This document shows, piece by piece, positions 39,744 to 47,531 of a stretch of DNA of 64,000 nt (positions are counted from its first letter, which is position 1; each line of letters opens with the position of its first letter). The notes beneath the pieces are model-generated. The model was not told the DNA's origin. It searched no databases and saw only the letters and a list, made by a program, of their open reading frames with translations. Origin of the DNA: Streptomyces formicae (GTDB lineage: Bacteria; Actinomycetota; Actinomycetes; Streptomycetales; Streptomycetaceae); NCBI RefSeq assembly GCF_002556545.1, contig NZ_CP022685.1:1612001-1676000 (forward strand), given 5' to 3'. The position numbers and the translations under genes are program-made.

Positions 39744-41156
39744 TCACTCCGACACGGCCCGCAGCCGCTCCCGGTACTCCCGTACCTCCGGCAGGTCGCC
39801 CCAGCGCCCCGCAAGCCTGCTGTGCAGTCCGCGCAACTCCACGGTGACCATGAACTCCCGCGCGCACACGGCCTCTTCGAGGACCGGCTGCGCCAGGGCG
39901 ACCGCCGCGACGGGATCACCGGCGCACGCCCAGCTGTCCGCGAGGCGCAGCGTGAGCAGCAGGCGCGTGGTGTGCATCACCGGCGGCAGCAGCGCGTACG
40001 AACGGGCGGTGGCCTCGATCGCGCGCCGGGCCACCGCGCGGTCCTCCGTCACCACCGCGAGGTCGCGCAGCGCCCCGCCGACGGCCGATTCGAGCCGCAG
40101 CAGGCCCTCCGCGCCCGCGAGCCAGGGCGCTTCGAGGAGGTCCCGGTCGTCCAGCCTGGCGAACCTGCGCCGCGCGAGCGAGATGTGCCGGCGGCACGCG
40201 GCGGCGTCGTGGTTCAGCGCGTACGCGCGCGCCTGGTACAGGTCCGCCAGGGTCGTCATCCAGCGCCGCTTGGCGTCCACCGCCCCGATGGCCTCCGCGT
40301 ACACGAGCATCGACGCGGCGTCCCCGTCGAGCCGGACGAGGGTCGACATGTCACTGAGGAGGGTCGCGCGGGCCTCGGCGTCCTGGGCGGCGTCGGCCCA
40401 TCGCAGGCCGTGCCCGAACCAGGCCATGGCCACGCCGCTTTGCCCGCGCTCCATCCGCAGCCGCCCCGCGACCTGGGCGTACTGGGCGGCGAGCCGTAAC
40501 TGGCCGTACGGCAGGCGGCCCGTGGAGTTGACCGCCTCGGCCCAGCGGGCCACTCCGCGCAGCAGCCGCTCCACGGTGGTCGCGCACGCGTCGTTGACGC
40601 GGACGAACGCCTCGCGGATCAGACAGGCCAGCGCCGCGGTCAGGCCGTGCAGCAGCTCCGCCTCCGCGCCGACGGGCTCGTCGGCGCGCTCGCGCGGCCC
40701 GGCCGGTCCGGTCAGCAGGTCCATCACCGAACTCCGGTCGGGGGTTTCGCAGCCCACCCTGCCGTGCAGCGGGCAGGCAAGGCCCTCGGCGGGCAGCCGC
40801 GCGGGCCACGGCTGCGTGGTCAGGAGGGCCTCTTCGCCGGGGGTGTCCGCGCCGGGGATCGGCGAGAACAGCGTGGGCGCCGTCAGGAGGGGCCCTGGCA
40901 CGCGCACTGACGGTGGCGGCGAGGCGAGGGCGGCGGCGAGCCGTCCCCCGGTCTCCAGGACGGCGTCGAGCCGGTTCACCAGGTCGAAGGGCGGCTCCCG
41001 CAGCCCGCCCTCGAGCCTGCTGATGAAGCTGTGGTGGTACCCCACCCGCCTGCCGAGCTGCAGCTGGGTGAGTCCGGCCCGCCGACGGTGGAAGCGCAGC
41101 TGCCGCCCGAACTCCACCCACCCCGGGTCGGCCGCCTGTGACACGCCGCCGGACAT
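39744..41156 (-). CDS. XRE-family helix-turn-helix regulator with a long helical C-terminus
   Basis: 470 aa from the ATG at 41156 behind AGGGAGGGG. N-terminal HTH: FGRQLRFHRRRAGLTQLQLG then YHHSFISRLEGGLREPP (about residues 16-57), with the recognition-helix pattern of XRE proteins. The remaining roughly 380 residues are Ala/Leu/Arg-rich helices, likely TPR-like, as in Streptomyces ligand-responsive XRE regulators. It lies directly upstream of and codirectional with the protease, so it may control it and itself. A palindrome at 41215-41241 lies upstream. Confidence 0.85.
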   Translation of the reverse strand: MSGGVSQAADPGWVEFGRQLRFHRRRAGLTQLQLGRRVGYHHSFISRLEGGLREPPFDLVNRLDAVLETGGRLAAALASPPPSVRVPGPLLTAPTLFSPIPGADTPGEEALLTTQPWPARLPAEGLACPLHGRVGCETPDRSSVMDLLTGPAGPRERADEPVGAEAELLHGLTAALACLIREAFVRVNDACATTVERLLRGVARWAEAVNSTGRLPYGQLRLAAQYAQVAGRLRMERGQSGVAMAWFGHGLRWADAAQDAEARATLLSDMSTLVRLDGDAASMLVYAEAIGAVDAKRRWMTTLADLYQARAYALNHDAAACRRHISLARRRFARLDDRDLLEAPWLAGAEGLLRLESAVGGALRDLAVVTEDRAVARRAIEATARSYALLPPVMHTTRLLLTLRLADSWACAGDPVAAVALAQPVLEEAVCAREFMVTVELRGLHSRLAGRWGDLPEVREYRERLRAVSE

Positions 41157-41214
41157 GACCCCTCCCTGACCGTGCTCTCCCTGAGAGCAGGGTGGCAGGT
41201 GAGGTTGCCGCCTC

Positions 41215-41241
41215 CAACCCCCTTATCTGCCAGGGGGGTTG
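41215..41241. promoter_or_regulatory. Inverted repeat upstream of the XRE regulator (candidate operator)
   Basis: CAACCCCC (41215-41222) and GGGGGTTG (41234-41241) are exact complements separated by 11 bp, 59 bp upstream of the regulator start. Size and spacing suit a dimeric HTH repressor site. It might instead serve as a terminator for the HIT gene that ends at 41286. Confidence 0.4.
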
Positions 41242-41285
41242 ACGCTATGCAACAGGCCGTGCGGCCCGCTGTGCGACGACAGGGC

Positions 41286-41840
41286 CTAGCCCGCGAGCGC
41301 GGGCCAGGCGTCGGCGAGCATCTTGCGGGTGTCGGCGAGCAGCTGCGGCAGCACCTTGGTGTGCCCCACGACCGGCATGAAGTTGGTGTCGCCGCCCCAG
41401 CGCGGGACGACGTGCTGGTGCAGGTGCGCAGCGATGCCCGCGCCCGCCACGGTCCCCTGGTTCATGCCGATGTTGAAGCCGTGCGCGCCGGACGCGGTGC
41501 GCAGCGCCGTCATCGCCTGCTTGGTGAGCTCGGCGAGCTCGGCCGTCTCCGCGGCCGTCAGGTCCGTGTAGTCGGCGACGTGCCGGTAGGGCACGACCAT
41601 CAGGTGGCCGCCGTTGTACGGGTAGAGGTTGAGCACCGCGTACACGTGCTCGCCGCGCGCGATCACCAGGCCGTCCTCGTCGGACTTGGCCGGGATGGAG
41701 CAGAAGGGGCAGCCGTCGTCGGCTCCTGGCCCCGTGGGCTTGTTCTCGCCCTGGATGTAGGCCATCCGGTGGGGCGTCCACAGGCGCTGGAACGCGTCCT
41801 GCGTACCCACTCCGATCTGCTGCTCCGGCTCACTCGTCAT
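41286..41840 (-). CDS. HIT-domain nucleotide hydrolase/phosphorylase
   Basis: 184 aa from the ATG at 41840. Catalytic triad HLHQHVVPR near residue 140 and a zinc-type CPFC near 46. The M. tuberculosis ortholog by synteny (Rv2613c) is reported as a diadenosine tetraphosphate phosphorylase, so this probably acts on Ap4A, a by-product of aminoacyl-tRNA synthetases, fitting its place directly after thrS. The strong thrS terminator at 41912-41945 separates the two genes. Confidence 0.93.
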   Translation of the reverse strand: MTSEPEQQIGVGTQDAFQRLWTPHRMAYIQGENKPTGPGADDGCPFCSIPAKSDEDGLVIARGEHVYAVLNLYPYNGGHLMVVPYRHVADYTDLTAAETAELAELTKQAMTALRTASGAHGFNIGMNQGTVAGAGIAAHLHQHVVPRWGGDTNFMPVVGHTKVLPQLLADTRKMLADAWPALAG

Positions 41841-41911
41841 GAGGTGCAGCATATGACTTCATCCCTGCGGAGCGAGCCGCCGGGGCGGATGTGCGCGACT
41901 CCGCGACGGCA

Positions 41912-41945
41912 CGAGGCCCCCGGGGAAACTCCCCCGGGGGCCTCG
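41912..41945. terminator. thrS terminator
   Basis: CGAGGCCCCCGGGG (41912-41925), loop AAACTC, CCCCGGGGGCCTCG (41932-41945): 14-bp perfect stem 20 bp after the thrS stop. Confidence 0.88.
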
Positions 41946-41965
41946 GACGGCCTCTCGGCGCGCGA

Positions 41966-43948
41966 TCAGACCTGAGCGCGGTCCTCGACGGCCTTGGTGA
42001 TCTTGGCGATCGCCTCGTCGACCGGGATGCCGTTCTCCTGCGAGCCGTCGCGGTAGCGGAAGGAGACGGCGCCGTTGGCCATGTCCTCGTCGCCCGCGAT
42101 GACCATGAACGGGACCTTGGACTTCTGGGCGTTGCGGATCTTCTTCTGCATGCGGTCCGACGACGCGTCGACCTCGACGCGCAGCCCCTGCTCCTTCGCC
42201 TTGGCGGCGAACTCCTGGAGGTAGGGCACGTGCGCGTCACCGATCGGGATGCAGGTCGCCTGCACCGGGGCCAGCCACACCGGGAAGGCGCCCGCGTAGT
42301 GCTCGAGGAGCACCGCGAAGAACCGCTCGATGGAGCCGAAGAGCGCCCGGTGGATCATGACGGGCTGCTGCTTGCTGCCGTCGGACGCGGTGTACTCCAG
42401 GCCGAACCGCTTGGGCTGCTGGAAGTCGACCTGGATGGTCGACATCTGCCAGGAGCGGCCGATCGCGTCCTTGGCCTGGACGGAGATCTTCGGGCCGTAG
42501 TACGCGGCGCCGCCCGGGTCGGGCACCAGCGGCAGGTCCTGCTTGGCGGCCGCCTGGCGCAGCGCCTCGGTGGCCTCCTCCCACTCCGCGTCCTCGCCGA
42601 TGAACTTGTCGGACTCGGGGTCGCGGGTGGAGAGCTCCAGCTCGAACTCGTTCAGGCCGTAGTCGCGCAGGAGGTCGAGGACGAAAGTGAGCAGCGAGTC
42701 GAGCTCGCCCGCCATCTGCTCCTTGGTGCAGTAGATGTGCGAGTCGTCCTGTGTGAAGCCGCGCGAGCGGGTCAGGCCGTGCACCACGCCGGACTTCTCG
42801 TAGCGGTAGACCGTGCCGAACTCGAAGAGCCGCAGCGGCAGTTCGCGGTAGGAGCGGCCGCGCGCCTTGAAGATCAGGTTGTGCATCGGGCAGTTCATCG
42901 CCTTGAGGCGGTAGTTCTGCTCGTCGAACTCGATGGCCGGGAACATCCCGTCCGAGTAGTTCGGCAGGTGGCCCGAGATCTCGAAGAGGCGCTCCTTGGA
43001 GATGTGCGGGGTGTTCACGAACTCGTAGTTCGTGTCCTCGTGCCGCTTGCGGGAGTAGGTCTCCATCTCCTTGCGGATCACGCCGCCCTTGGGGTGGAAG
43101 ACCGCGAGGCCCGGACCCAGCTCCTCCGGGAAGGAGAAGAGGTCGAGCTCGGCACCGAGCTTGCGGTGGTCGCGCTTCTCGGCCTCCGCGAGGAACTCCA
43201 GGTGGGCCTTCAGCTCGTCCTTCGACGGCCACGCGGTGCCGTAGATGCGCTGGAGCTGCGGGTTCTTCTCGCTGCCTCGCCAGTAGGCGGCGGCGGAGCG
43301 CATCAGCTTGAACGCCGGGATGTTCCGGGTGGTGGGCAGATGGGGACCGCGGCAGAGGTCCTTCCAGCACAGCTCGCCGGTCTTGGCGTCGAGGTTGTCG
43401 TAGATCGTCAGCTCACCGGCGCCCACCTCGGCGTCGGCACCGTCGGCGGCCTGTGCGGCGTTGCCCTTGAGGCCGATCAGCTCCAGCTTGTACGGCTCGC
43501 CGGACAGCTCCTCGCGGGCGTCCTCGTCCGTGGTGACGCGGCGCGAGAACTTCTGGCCGCGCTTCTGGATCTCCTGCATCTTCTTCTCGACGCGCTTGAG
43601 ATCCTCGGGCGTGAACGGCTCCGCGACGTCGAAGTCGTAGTAGAAGCCGTCGCGGATGGGCGGGCCGATGCCGAGCTTGGCCTCGGGGAAGAGCTCCTGC
43701 ACGGCCTGCGCCATGACGTGCGCGGTGGAGTGGCGCAGGATGTTCAGGCCGTCCTCGGAGGAGATCTCGACGGGCTCGATCTCCTCGCCGTCGGCCACGG
43801 CGTACGCGAGGTCCTTCAGCTCACCGGCCACGCGCGCGGCGACGATGGTGCGCTCACCGGCGAAGAGCTCGGCCGCCGTAGTGCCCGTCGTCACCACGCG
43901 CTCTTCCCGCTCGGAATCGCGTTGGATGATCACACGGACGTCTGACAC
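41966..43948 (-). CDS. thrS: Threonyl-tRNA synthetase
   Basis: 660 aa. N-terminal TGS domain, editing-domain motif [16 protein letters not shown] near residue 73, class II catalytic core with zinc ligands in [11 protein letters not shown] and [25 protein letters not shown] motif 3, and the anticodon-binding domain ([20 protein letters not shown]). No T-box leader is visible in the 156 bp upstream. Confidence 0.97.
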   Translation of the reverse strand: MSDVRVIIQRDSEREERVVTTGTTAAELFAGERTIVAARVAGELKDLAYAVADGEEIEPVEISSEDGLNILRHSTAHVMAQAVQELFPEAKLGIGPPIRDGFYYDFDVAEPFTPEDLKRVEKKMQEIQKRGQKFSRRVTTDEDAREELSGEPYKLELIGLKGNAAQAADGADAEVGAGELTIYDNLDAKTGELCWKDLCRGPHLPTTRNIPAFKLMRSAAAYWRGSEKNPQLQRIYGTAWPSKDELKAHLEFLAEAEKRDHRKLGAELDLFSFPEELGPGLAVFHPKGGVIRKEMETYSRKRHEDTNYEFVNTPHISKERLFEISGHLPNYSDGMFPAIEFDEQNYRLKAMNCPMHNLIFKARGRSYRELPLRLFEFGTVYRYEKSGVVHGLTRSRGFTQDDSHIYCTKEQMAGELDSLLTFVLDLLRDYGLNEFELELSTRDPESDKFIGEDAEWEEATEALRQAAAKQDLPLVPDPGGAAYYGPKISVQAKDAIGRSWQMSTIQVDFQQPKRFGLEYTASDGSKQQPVMIHRALFGSIERFFAVLLEHYAGAFPVWLAPVQATCIPIGDAHVPYLQEFAAKAKEQGLRVEVDASSDRMQKKIRNAQKSKVPFMVIAGDEDMANGAVSFRYRDGSQENGIPVDEAIAKITKAVEDRAQV

Positions 43949-44104
43949 CGGTCTCTCCTAGCTGAAGGGGGGTGCGGCGCTTCCTGATGCGCACGCACTA
44001 GGGATCGTACCGAGCCGGAGGGGCCCGCCGCGAAACGGATGTCCCGCGCCCACCGGAAGCACCCCCTCCGACCGGGCGCCCCTCAGGACCGCGCCCCGCT
44101 CCCC

Positions 44105-45340
44105 TCAGTCCGTGCCGCACGCCTCCTCGAAGAAGTCGAGGTTCTCCTGGAGCGACTTCATGAGCCGGTCCCGCTCCGCCTCGTCCACCTGCACCGGCAC
44201 CACGCCGGTCGCCCCGGTGAGCCTGCGGAACCCGCCCCGGCTCTCCAGCCGCCCGTGCACCCGGATCGGCAGCCCCACCAGGTGTGCGTGGCCCGCTATG
44301 CGGTACGCCTCCTCGTCCAGCGTCATCCGTACGTGGGGGACCTCCGCGCCCGCGATGACCCGGATCCGCACCGTGCCGTCACCGCGCGGCGCGGCACGCC
44401 GCATCCGCACCACGGCCCCGGTGATCCGCACCGGCACCGACGGCTCGTCGCGCAGGTACCGGGCGCCCGCCTCACGCAGCACGGCCAGGTCGCCCGGCGA
44501 GAACTCCACGGGCTCGGCCGGTGCCGCGCACCCCTCGGGCACCCCGGCGCCCGGCGCCCACTCCACCGCGATCCGCGCTCCCTCGGTGCCCCGCACCAGC
44601 GCCACGATCGCCTCGGTCAGCTCGTGGCTGACCCCCGCCTCGACCGCTCCGTCGAAGGCGTCCATGCCACCGGTCGCGCGCTGGTAGTCGACGGCTTCCC
44701 GCGCGGCGTACAGCGCCTGGTGCAGGCGGACCGCGAGCGGCCGCCCGGTCAGGACGGGCACGAACGCGGTGAGCCGGCGACCGCCCACCGCGGGCCCCAC
44801 CAGGACGTGGTCCAGGGACGCGGCGGCGGGGCCCCGGTGCCGCGCCCCGTAGTACCCGGCGCGGCCGCGCGCGGCGAGCGCCCCCGCGAGCAGCATCTGC
44901 CGTGCGGCGGAGCGCAGTTGCTCCTCCATCGGCCAGGTCGCGGCGCCCGCGGGCCCGGCCGGGACGTCGCGCCACCAGCGGATCTCGTCGCTGGGCACGG
45001 CGAGCCCGACGAGCACGTCGCGCGCGGCGGGCGAGGCGCTGCGGGTCAGCGCGACGAGTGCCTCGGCGATCAGGTCCTCGCAGTCGGGGAAGGCCCTGCT
45101 CTCCGGCACGAGCAGGCTGATGCCGCCGCCCCCGGGTCCCGGCGGCGTCCACCGGGCGTAGCGTCCCGCGGCTCCCCCGCGCCGCTGCCAGCCGTGCCGG
45201 AGCAGCAGCGCGCCGAGCACGGCGGGGTCGACGTGGGCGGGCTCGGGCGGGTCCGTCCAGGGGCCCGCGACGGGCGCGGGGTGCGGGCGGACGGGAAGTA
45301 CCGGCTCGTCGGAGCCGAAGGGGCGGTGCGTCACGGTCAC
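44105..45340 (-). CDS. Unrecognised 411-aa protein coupled to a DUF4365 gene
   Basis: Start GTG at 45340 overlaps the stop of the DUF4365 gene by 4 bp (GTGA). No signal peptide, TM helix or catalytic motif is evident. The N-terminal 250 residues are Ala/Arg/Trp-rich and the C-terminal 120 look beta-rich with OB-like segments (VPVRITGAVVRMRRAAP; GTVRIRVIAGAEVPHVRMTL; LPIRVHGRLESRGGFRRL). Function unknown. Strict coupling implies joint action with the DUF4365 protein. Confidence 0.75.
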   Translation of the reverse strand: MTVTHRPFGSDEPVLPVRPHPAPVAGPWTDPPEPAHVDPAVLGALLLRHGWQRRGGAAGRYARWTPPGPGGGGISLLVPESRAFPDCEDLIAEALVALTRSASPAARDVLVGLAVPSDEIRWWRDVPAGPAGAATWPMEEQLRSAARQMLLAGALAARGRAGYYGARHRGPAAASLDHVLVGPAVGGRRLTAFVPVLTGRPLAVRLHQALYAAREAVDYQRATGGMDAFDGAVEAGVSHELTEAIVALVRGTEGARIAVEWAPGAGVPEGCAAPAEPVEFSPGDLAVLREAGARYLRDEPSVPVRITGAVVRMRRAAPRGDGTVRIRVIAGAEVPHVRMTLDEEAYRIAGHAHLVGLPIRVHGRLESRGGFRRLTGATGVVPVQVDEAERDRLMKSLQENLDFFEEACGTD

Positions 45341-45903
45341 GGTCTCCCTCCCGTACCGACCCGCGTCATGATCTCGCAGAGGGCGCGGTCGTCGAAGATC
45401 CGCGAGGTCGGTACGCGCACGGTGGTCCTGCGCCTGCCGGTCACGGGGTGCCCGGCGAGATTGGTCCAGTAGCAGCAGTGCCGCAGGTCGAGCCTGTCGT
45501 GCCCGGCCCGCAGCCAGTCGTCCCGCGACCGGGGCACGAGCATCACGACCAGGATCTTGTGCACCGAGACCGGGGTGCGGGCGAGCTTCTCCAGATGCGC
45601 GTTGTCGAGCGTGAAGGAGAAGGCGGGGCCCGCCGGACGGGGCGGTATCTGGTACGTGCACTTGAGCTGGACCTTGATGGTGACTTCGTCGTCGACCGTG
45701 TGCCCGGGGGCGCTGTGGCTGACGTGCCAGTCGATGCCGTTGTCCGGAAAGGGCTGGGAGAGCGAGCACCCCGCCGCGGCGGCGACGGCGTGCAGATAGC
45801 CCACCTGGAGCGTCTCCATGCAGGCGGTGGTGGCGAGTGTGCCGCGCGGCGGTGCGATCCGCTCGGGCAGCAGCCCACCCTGTTCGGGCTGCGCGAGCGC
45901 CAT
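45337..45903 (-). CDS. DUF4365-domain protein (possible PD-(D/E)XK-like nuclease fold)
   Basis: 188 aa from the ATG at 45903; upstream in-frame codons look non-coding. The core GIDWHVSH...VTIKVQLKCT resembles the D...(E/Q)xK active site of PD-(D/E)XK nucleases, the fold usually suggested for DUF4365. It probably acts in the cytoplasm with the downstream 411-aa partner. It is divergent from the DEDDh exonuclease at 46070. DUF4365 genes appear in defence loci elsewhere, but nothing here proves that role. Confidence 0.8.
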   Translation of the reverse strand: MALAQPEQGGLLPERIAPPRGTLATTACMETLQVGYLHAVAAAAGCSLSQPFPDNGIDWHVSHSAPGHTVDDEVTIKVQLKCTYQIPPRPAGPAFSFTLDNAHLEKLARTPVSVHKILVVMLVPRSRDDWLRAGHDRLDLRHCCYWTNLAGHPVTGRRRTTVRVPTSRIFDDRALCEIMTRVGTGGRP

Positions 45904-46069
45904 GTCCAACAAGCCTTCCGAACCCGGTAGTTCCCCGCTCGGGCCGTCGATGTCAAGGCCCCGTACCTCTGTTGTCTCCGGGCCGCGTACAGCGCAAACG
46001 GCCCGGGTATCACCAGCGTGGGCGGGGACTGACGTCATCTGCCGGACATGAACGAGGAGTTGCGTCACC

Positions 46070-46795
46070 ATGACGTGCTGGTACGAGGGGCCCTTGGCCG
46101 CATTCGACACGGAGACCACGGGCGTCGACGTCGAGACCGACCGGATCGTGTCGGCCGCCGTCGTCGTCCAGCAGGGCGCGGGCACCCGTCCGCGCATCAC
46201 TCGCTGGCTGGTGAATCCGGGCGTTCCCGTGCCCGAAGGAGCCACGGCCATCCACGGACTGACGGAGGAACACCTCCAGCGCAACGGCCGCTGGCCCGCG
46301 CCCGTGATGGAGGAGATAGCCAGGGATCTGGCCGAGCAGGGCGCGGCGGGACGGCCGATCGTGGTGATGAACGCGCCGTTCGACCTGACCATCCTGGACC
46401 GGGAGTTGCGCAGGCACCGCGCCTCGTCCCTGGGTCGCTACATGGAGGGCTCGCCGCTCTGCGTGGTCGACCCCCGGGTCCTCGACAAACACCTGGACCG
46501 CTACCGCAAGGGCCGCCGCACGCTCACGGACCTGTGCGCGCACTACGCGGTGGAGCTCTCCGACGCGCACGACGCGGCGGCGGACGCGCAGGCCGCCCTC
46601 GATGTCGTACGCGCGGTGGGGCGGCGTTTCGCCTCCCGCCTCGAACGGCTCTCACCGGCCGAACTGCACTCGCTGCAAGCGGTCTGGCACGCGGCCCAGG
46701 CGCGCGGCCTACAGGCGTGGTTCGCCAAGAGCGGCACACCCGAAGCGGTGGATCCGGCCTGGCCGCTGCGGCCCGAACTGCCCGCGGCGGCGTGA
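46070..46795 (+). CDS. DEDDh-family 3'-5' exonuclease (DnaQ/epsilon-like)
   Basis: 241 aa. Exo I LAAFDTETTGVD (about residues 9-20), Exo II VVMNAPFDLTILDRE, Exo III HDAAADAQAALDV, giving the DEDDh set. Stand-alone, without a polymerase. Likely DNA proofreading or RNA trimming. It is followed by the tRNA-Val terminator in the opposite orientation. Confidence 0.93.
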   Translation: MTCWYEGPLAAFDTETTGVDVETDRIVSAAVVVQQGAGTRPRITRWLVNPGVPVPEGATAIHGLTEEHLQRNGRWPAPVMEEIARDLAEQGAAGRPIVVMNAPFDLTILDRELRRHRASSLGRYMEGSPLCVVDPRVLDKHLDRYRKGRRTLTDLCAHYAVELSDAHDAAADAQAALDVVRAVGRRFASRLERLSPAELHSLQAVWHAAQARGLQAWFAKSGTPEAVDPAWPLRPELPAAA

Positions 46796-46847
46796 GCGCG
46801 GGGCCACGCGCATCGATCGGAAACCCGTCGGCGAACCGATCGGGGCA

Positions 46848-46879
46848 AGAAAAAACCGGTCCGTCTGCTGACGGACCGG
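46848..46879 (-). terminator. Terminator of tRNA-Val(CAC) copy 1
   Basis: CCGGTCCGTC (46856-46865) pairs with GACGGACCGG (46870-46879). On the minus strand the stem is followed by a T-rich run (46848-46855), a classic intrinsic terminator just beyond the tRNA 3' end. Confidence 0.9.
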
Positions 46880-46890
46880 CATCCTCCGGG

Positions 46891-46962
46891 TGGGCGATAC
46901 TGGGTTCGAACCAGTGACCTCTTCGGTGTGAACGAAGCGCTCTCCCACTGAGCTAATCGCCC
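46891..46962 (-). tRNA. tRNA-Val (anticodon CAC), copy 1
   Basis: 72 nt. Acceptor GGGCGAT/ATCGCCC, D-arm AGCTCAGTGGGAGAGC, anticodon arm CTTCGTTCACACCGAAG giving CAC (reads GUG), T-arm CACTGGTTCGAACCCAGTA. CCA is not encoded. Identical to the copy at 50039-50110. Confidence 0.97.
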
Positions 46963-46975
46963 GGGAACGCACTGA

Positions 46976-47005
46976 ACAATACAGGTCCGATCGCCGTTCC
47001 TTCAA
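46976..47005 (-). promoter_or_regulatory. Candidate promoter of tRNA-Val copy 1
   Basis: Minus strand -35 TTGAAG (47000-47005) and -10 TATTGT (46976-46981) with 18-bp spacing, ending 14 bp before the tRNA 5' end. It overlaps the 3' end of the SRPBCC gene. Confidence 0.45.
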
Positions 47006-47448
47006 ACCGCTGCCAGGTACGCCGTCAGACCTCGCCGCCCCGCCCTCATCATCAGCGCGTGATTGAGCAGGAACACGGGTCTGCCGGGGACGGCGAGGCG
47101 CCGCATCAACGGCCGACGCACCTCGACCTTCTGGTCGTAGACGGCCCGCGTCCCGCCGGACCCCGCCGCGACCGTCCAGCGCGCCCAGCCCTCCAGGTCT
47201 CCGCTCATGGCGATCTCGAGCACCCCGGCCGCCGGGTCGCGGCGCCGCTCCCGCGCGGTGACGACCAAGTCGTACGGCAGGAAGGAGCGGAAGCGCGCGA
47301 TGCCGCTGTGGTCGTCGACCGGCGTCACCTCCCGCACCTGCGGCCACCACCGCGGATACTCCTCGACCCGTTCGAGGACGGCATAGACGTCCTCGGGCGC
47401 GCGGGGCAGATCCCAGACGCTGCGGAAGCGGTAGCGGCACCAGTCCAT
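47002..47448 (-). CDS. SRPBCC (START/polyketide cyclase-like) protein
   Basis: 148 aa from the ATG at 47448. N-terminal FRSVWDLPRAPEDVYAVLERVEEYPRWWPQ-type opening and a helix-grip pattern with a hydrophobic pocket mark the SRPBCC superfamily, which binds small hydrophobic ligands. No biosynthetic genes are adjacent, so the ligand is unknown. It is divergent from the membrane protein gene at 47532. Confidence 0.88.
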   Translation of the reverse strand: MDWCRYRFRSVWDLPRAPEDVYAVLERVEEYPRWWPQVREVTPVDDHSGIARFRSFLPYDLVVTARERRRDPAAGVLEIAMSGDLEGWARWTVAAGSGGTRAVYDQKVEVRRPLMRRLAVPGRPVFLLNHALMMRAGRRGLTAYLAAV

Positions 47449-47531
47449 GACGGCAGTCTGCCCGGATCTGAGTACGTCCTGAGTATCCGCGCCGATGCCG
47501 AGCGGCGTGGCGCGGACCACACTCACCTGAC

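Noticed and set aside
43949..44104. T-box or other amino-acid riboswitch before thrS
   Set aside because: No T-box core sequence or specifier-loop structure could be found, and the region is only 156 bp.
45904..46392. N-terminal extension of the DUF4365 frame to 46392
   Set aside because: It would run through the divergent promoter region and into the exonuclease gene; homology-like sequence begins only after the ATG at 45903.
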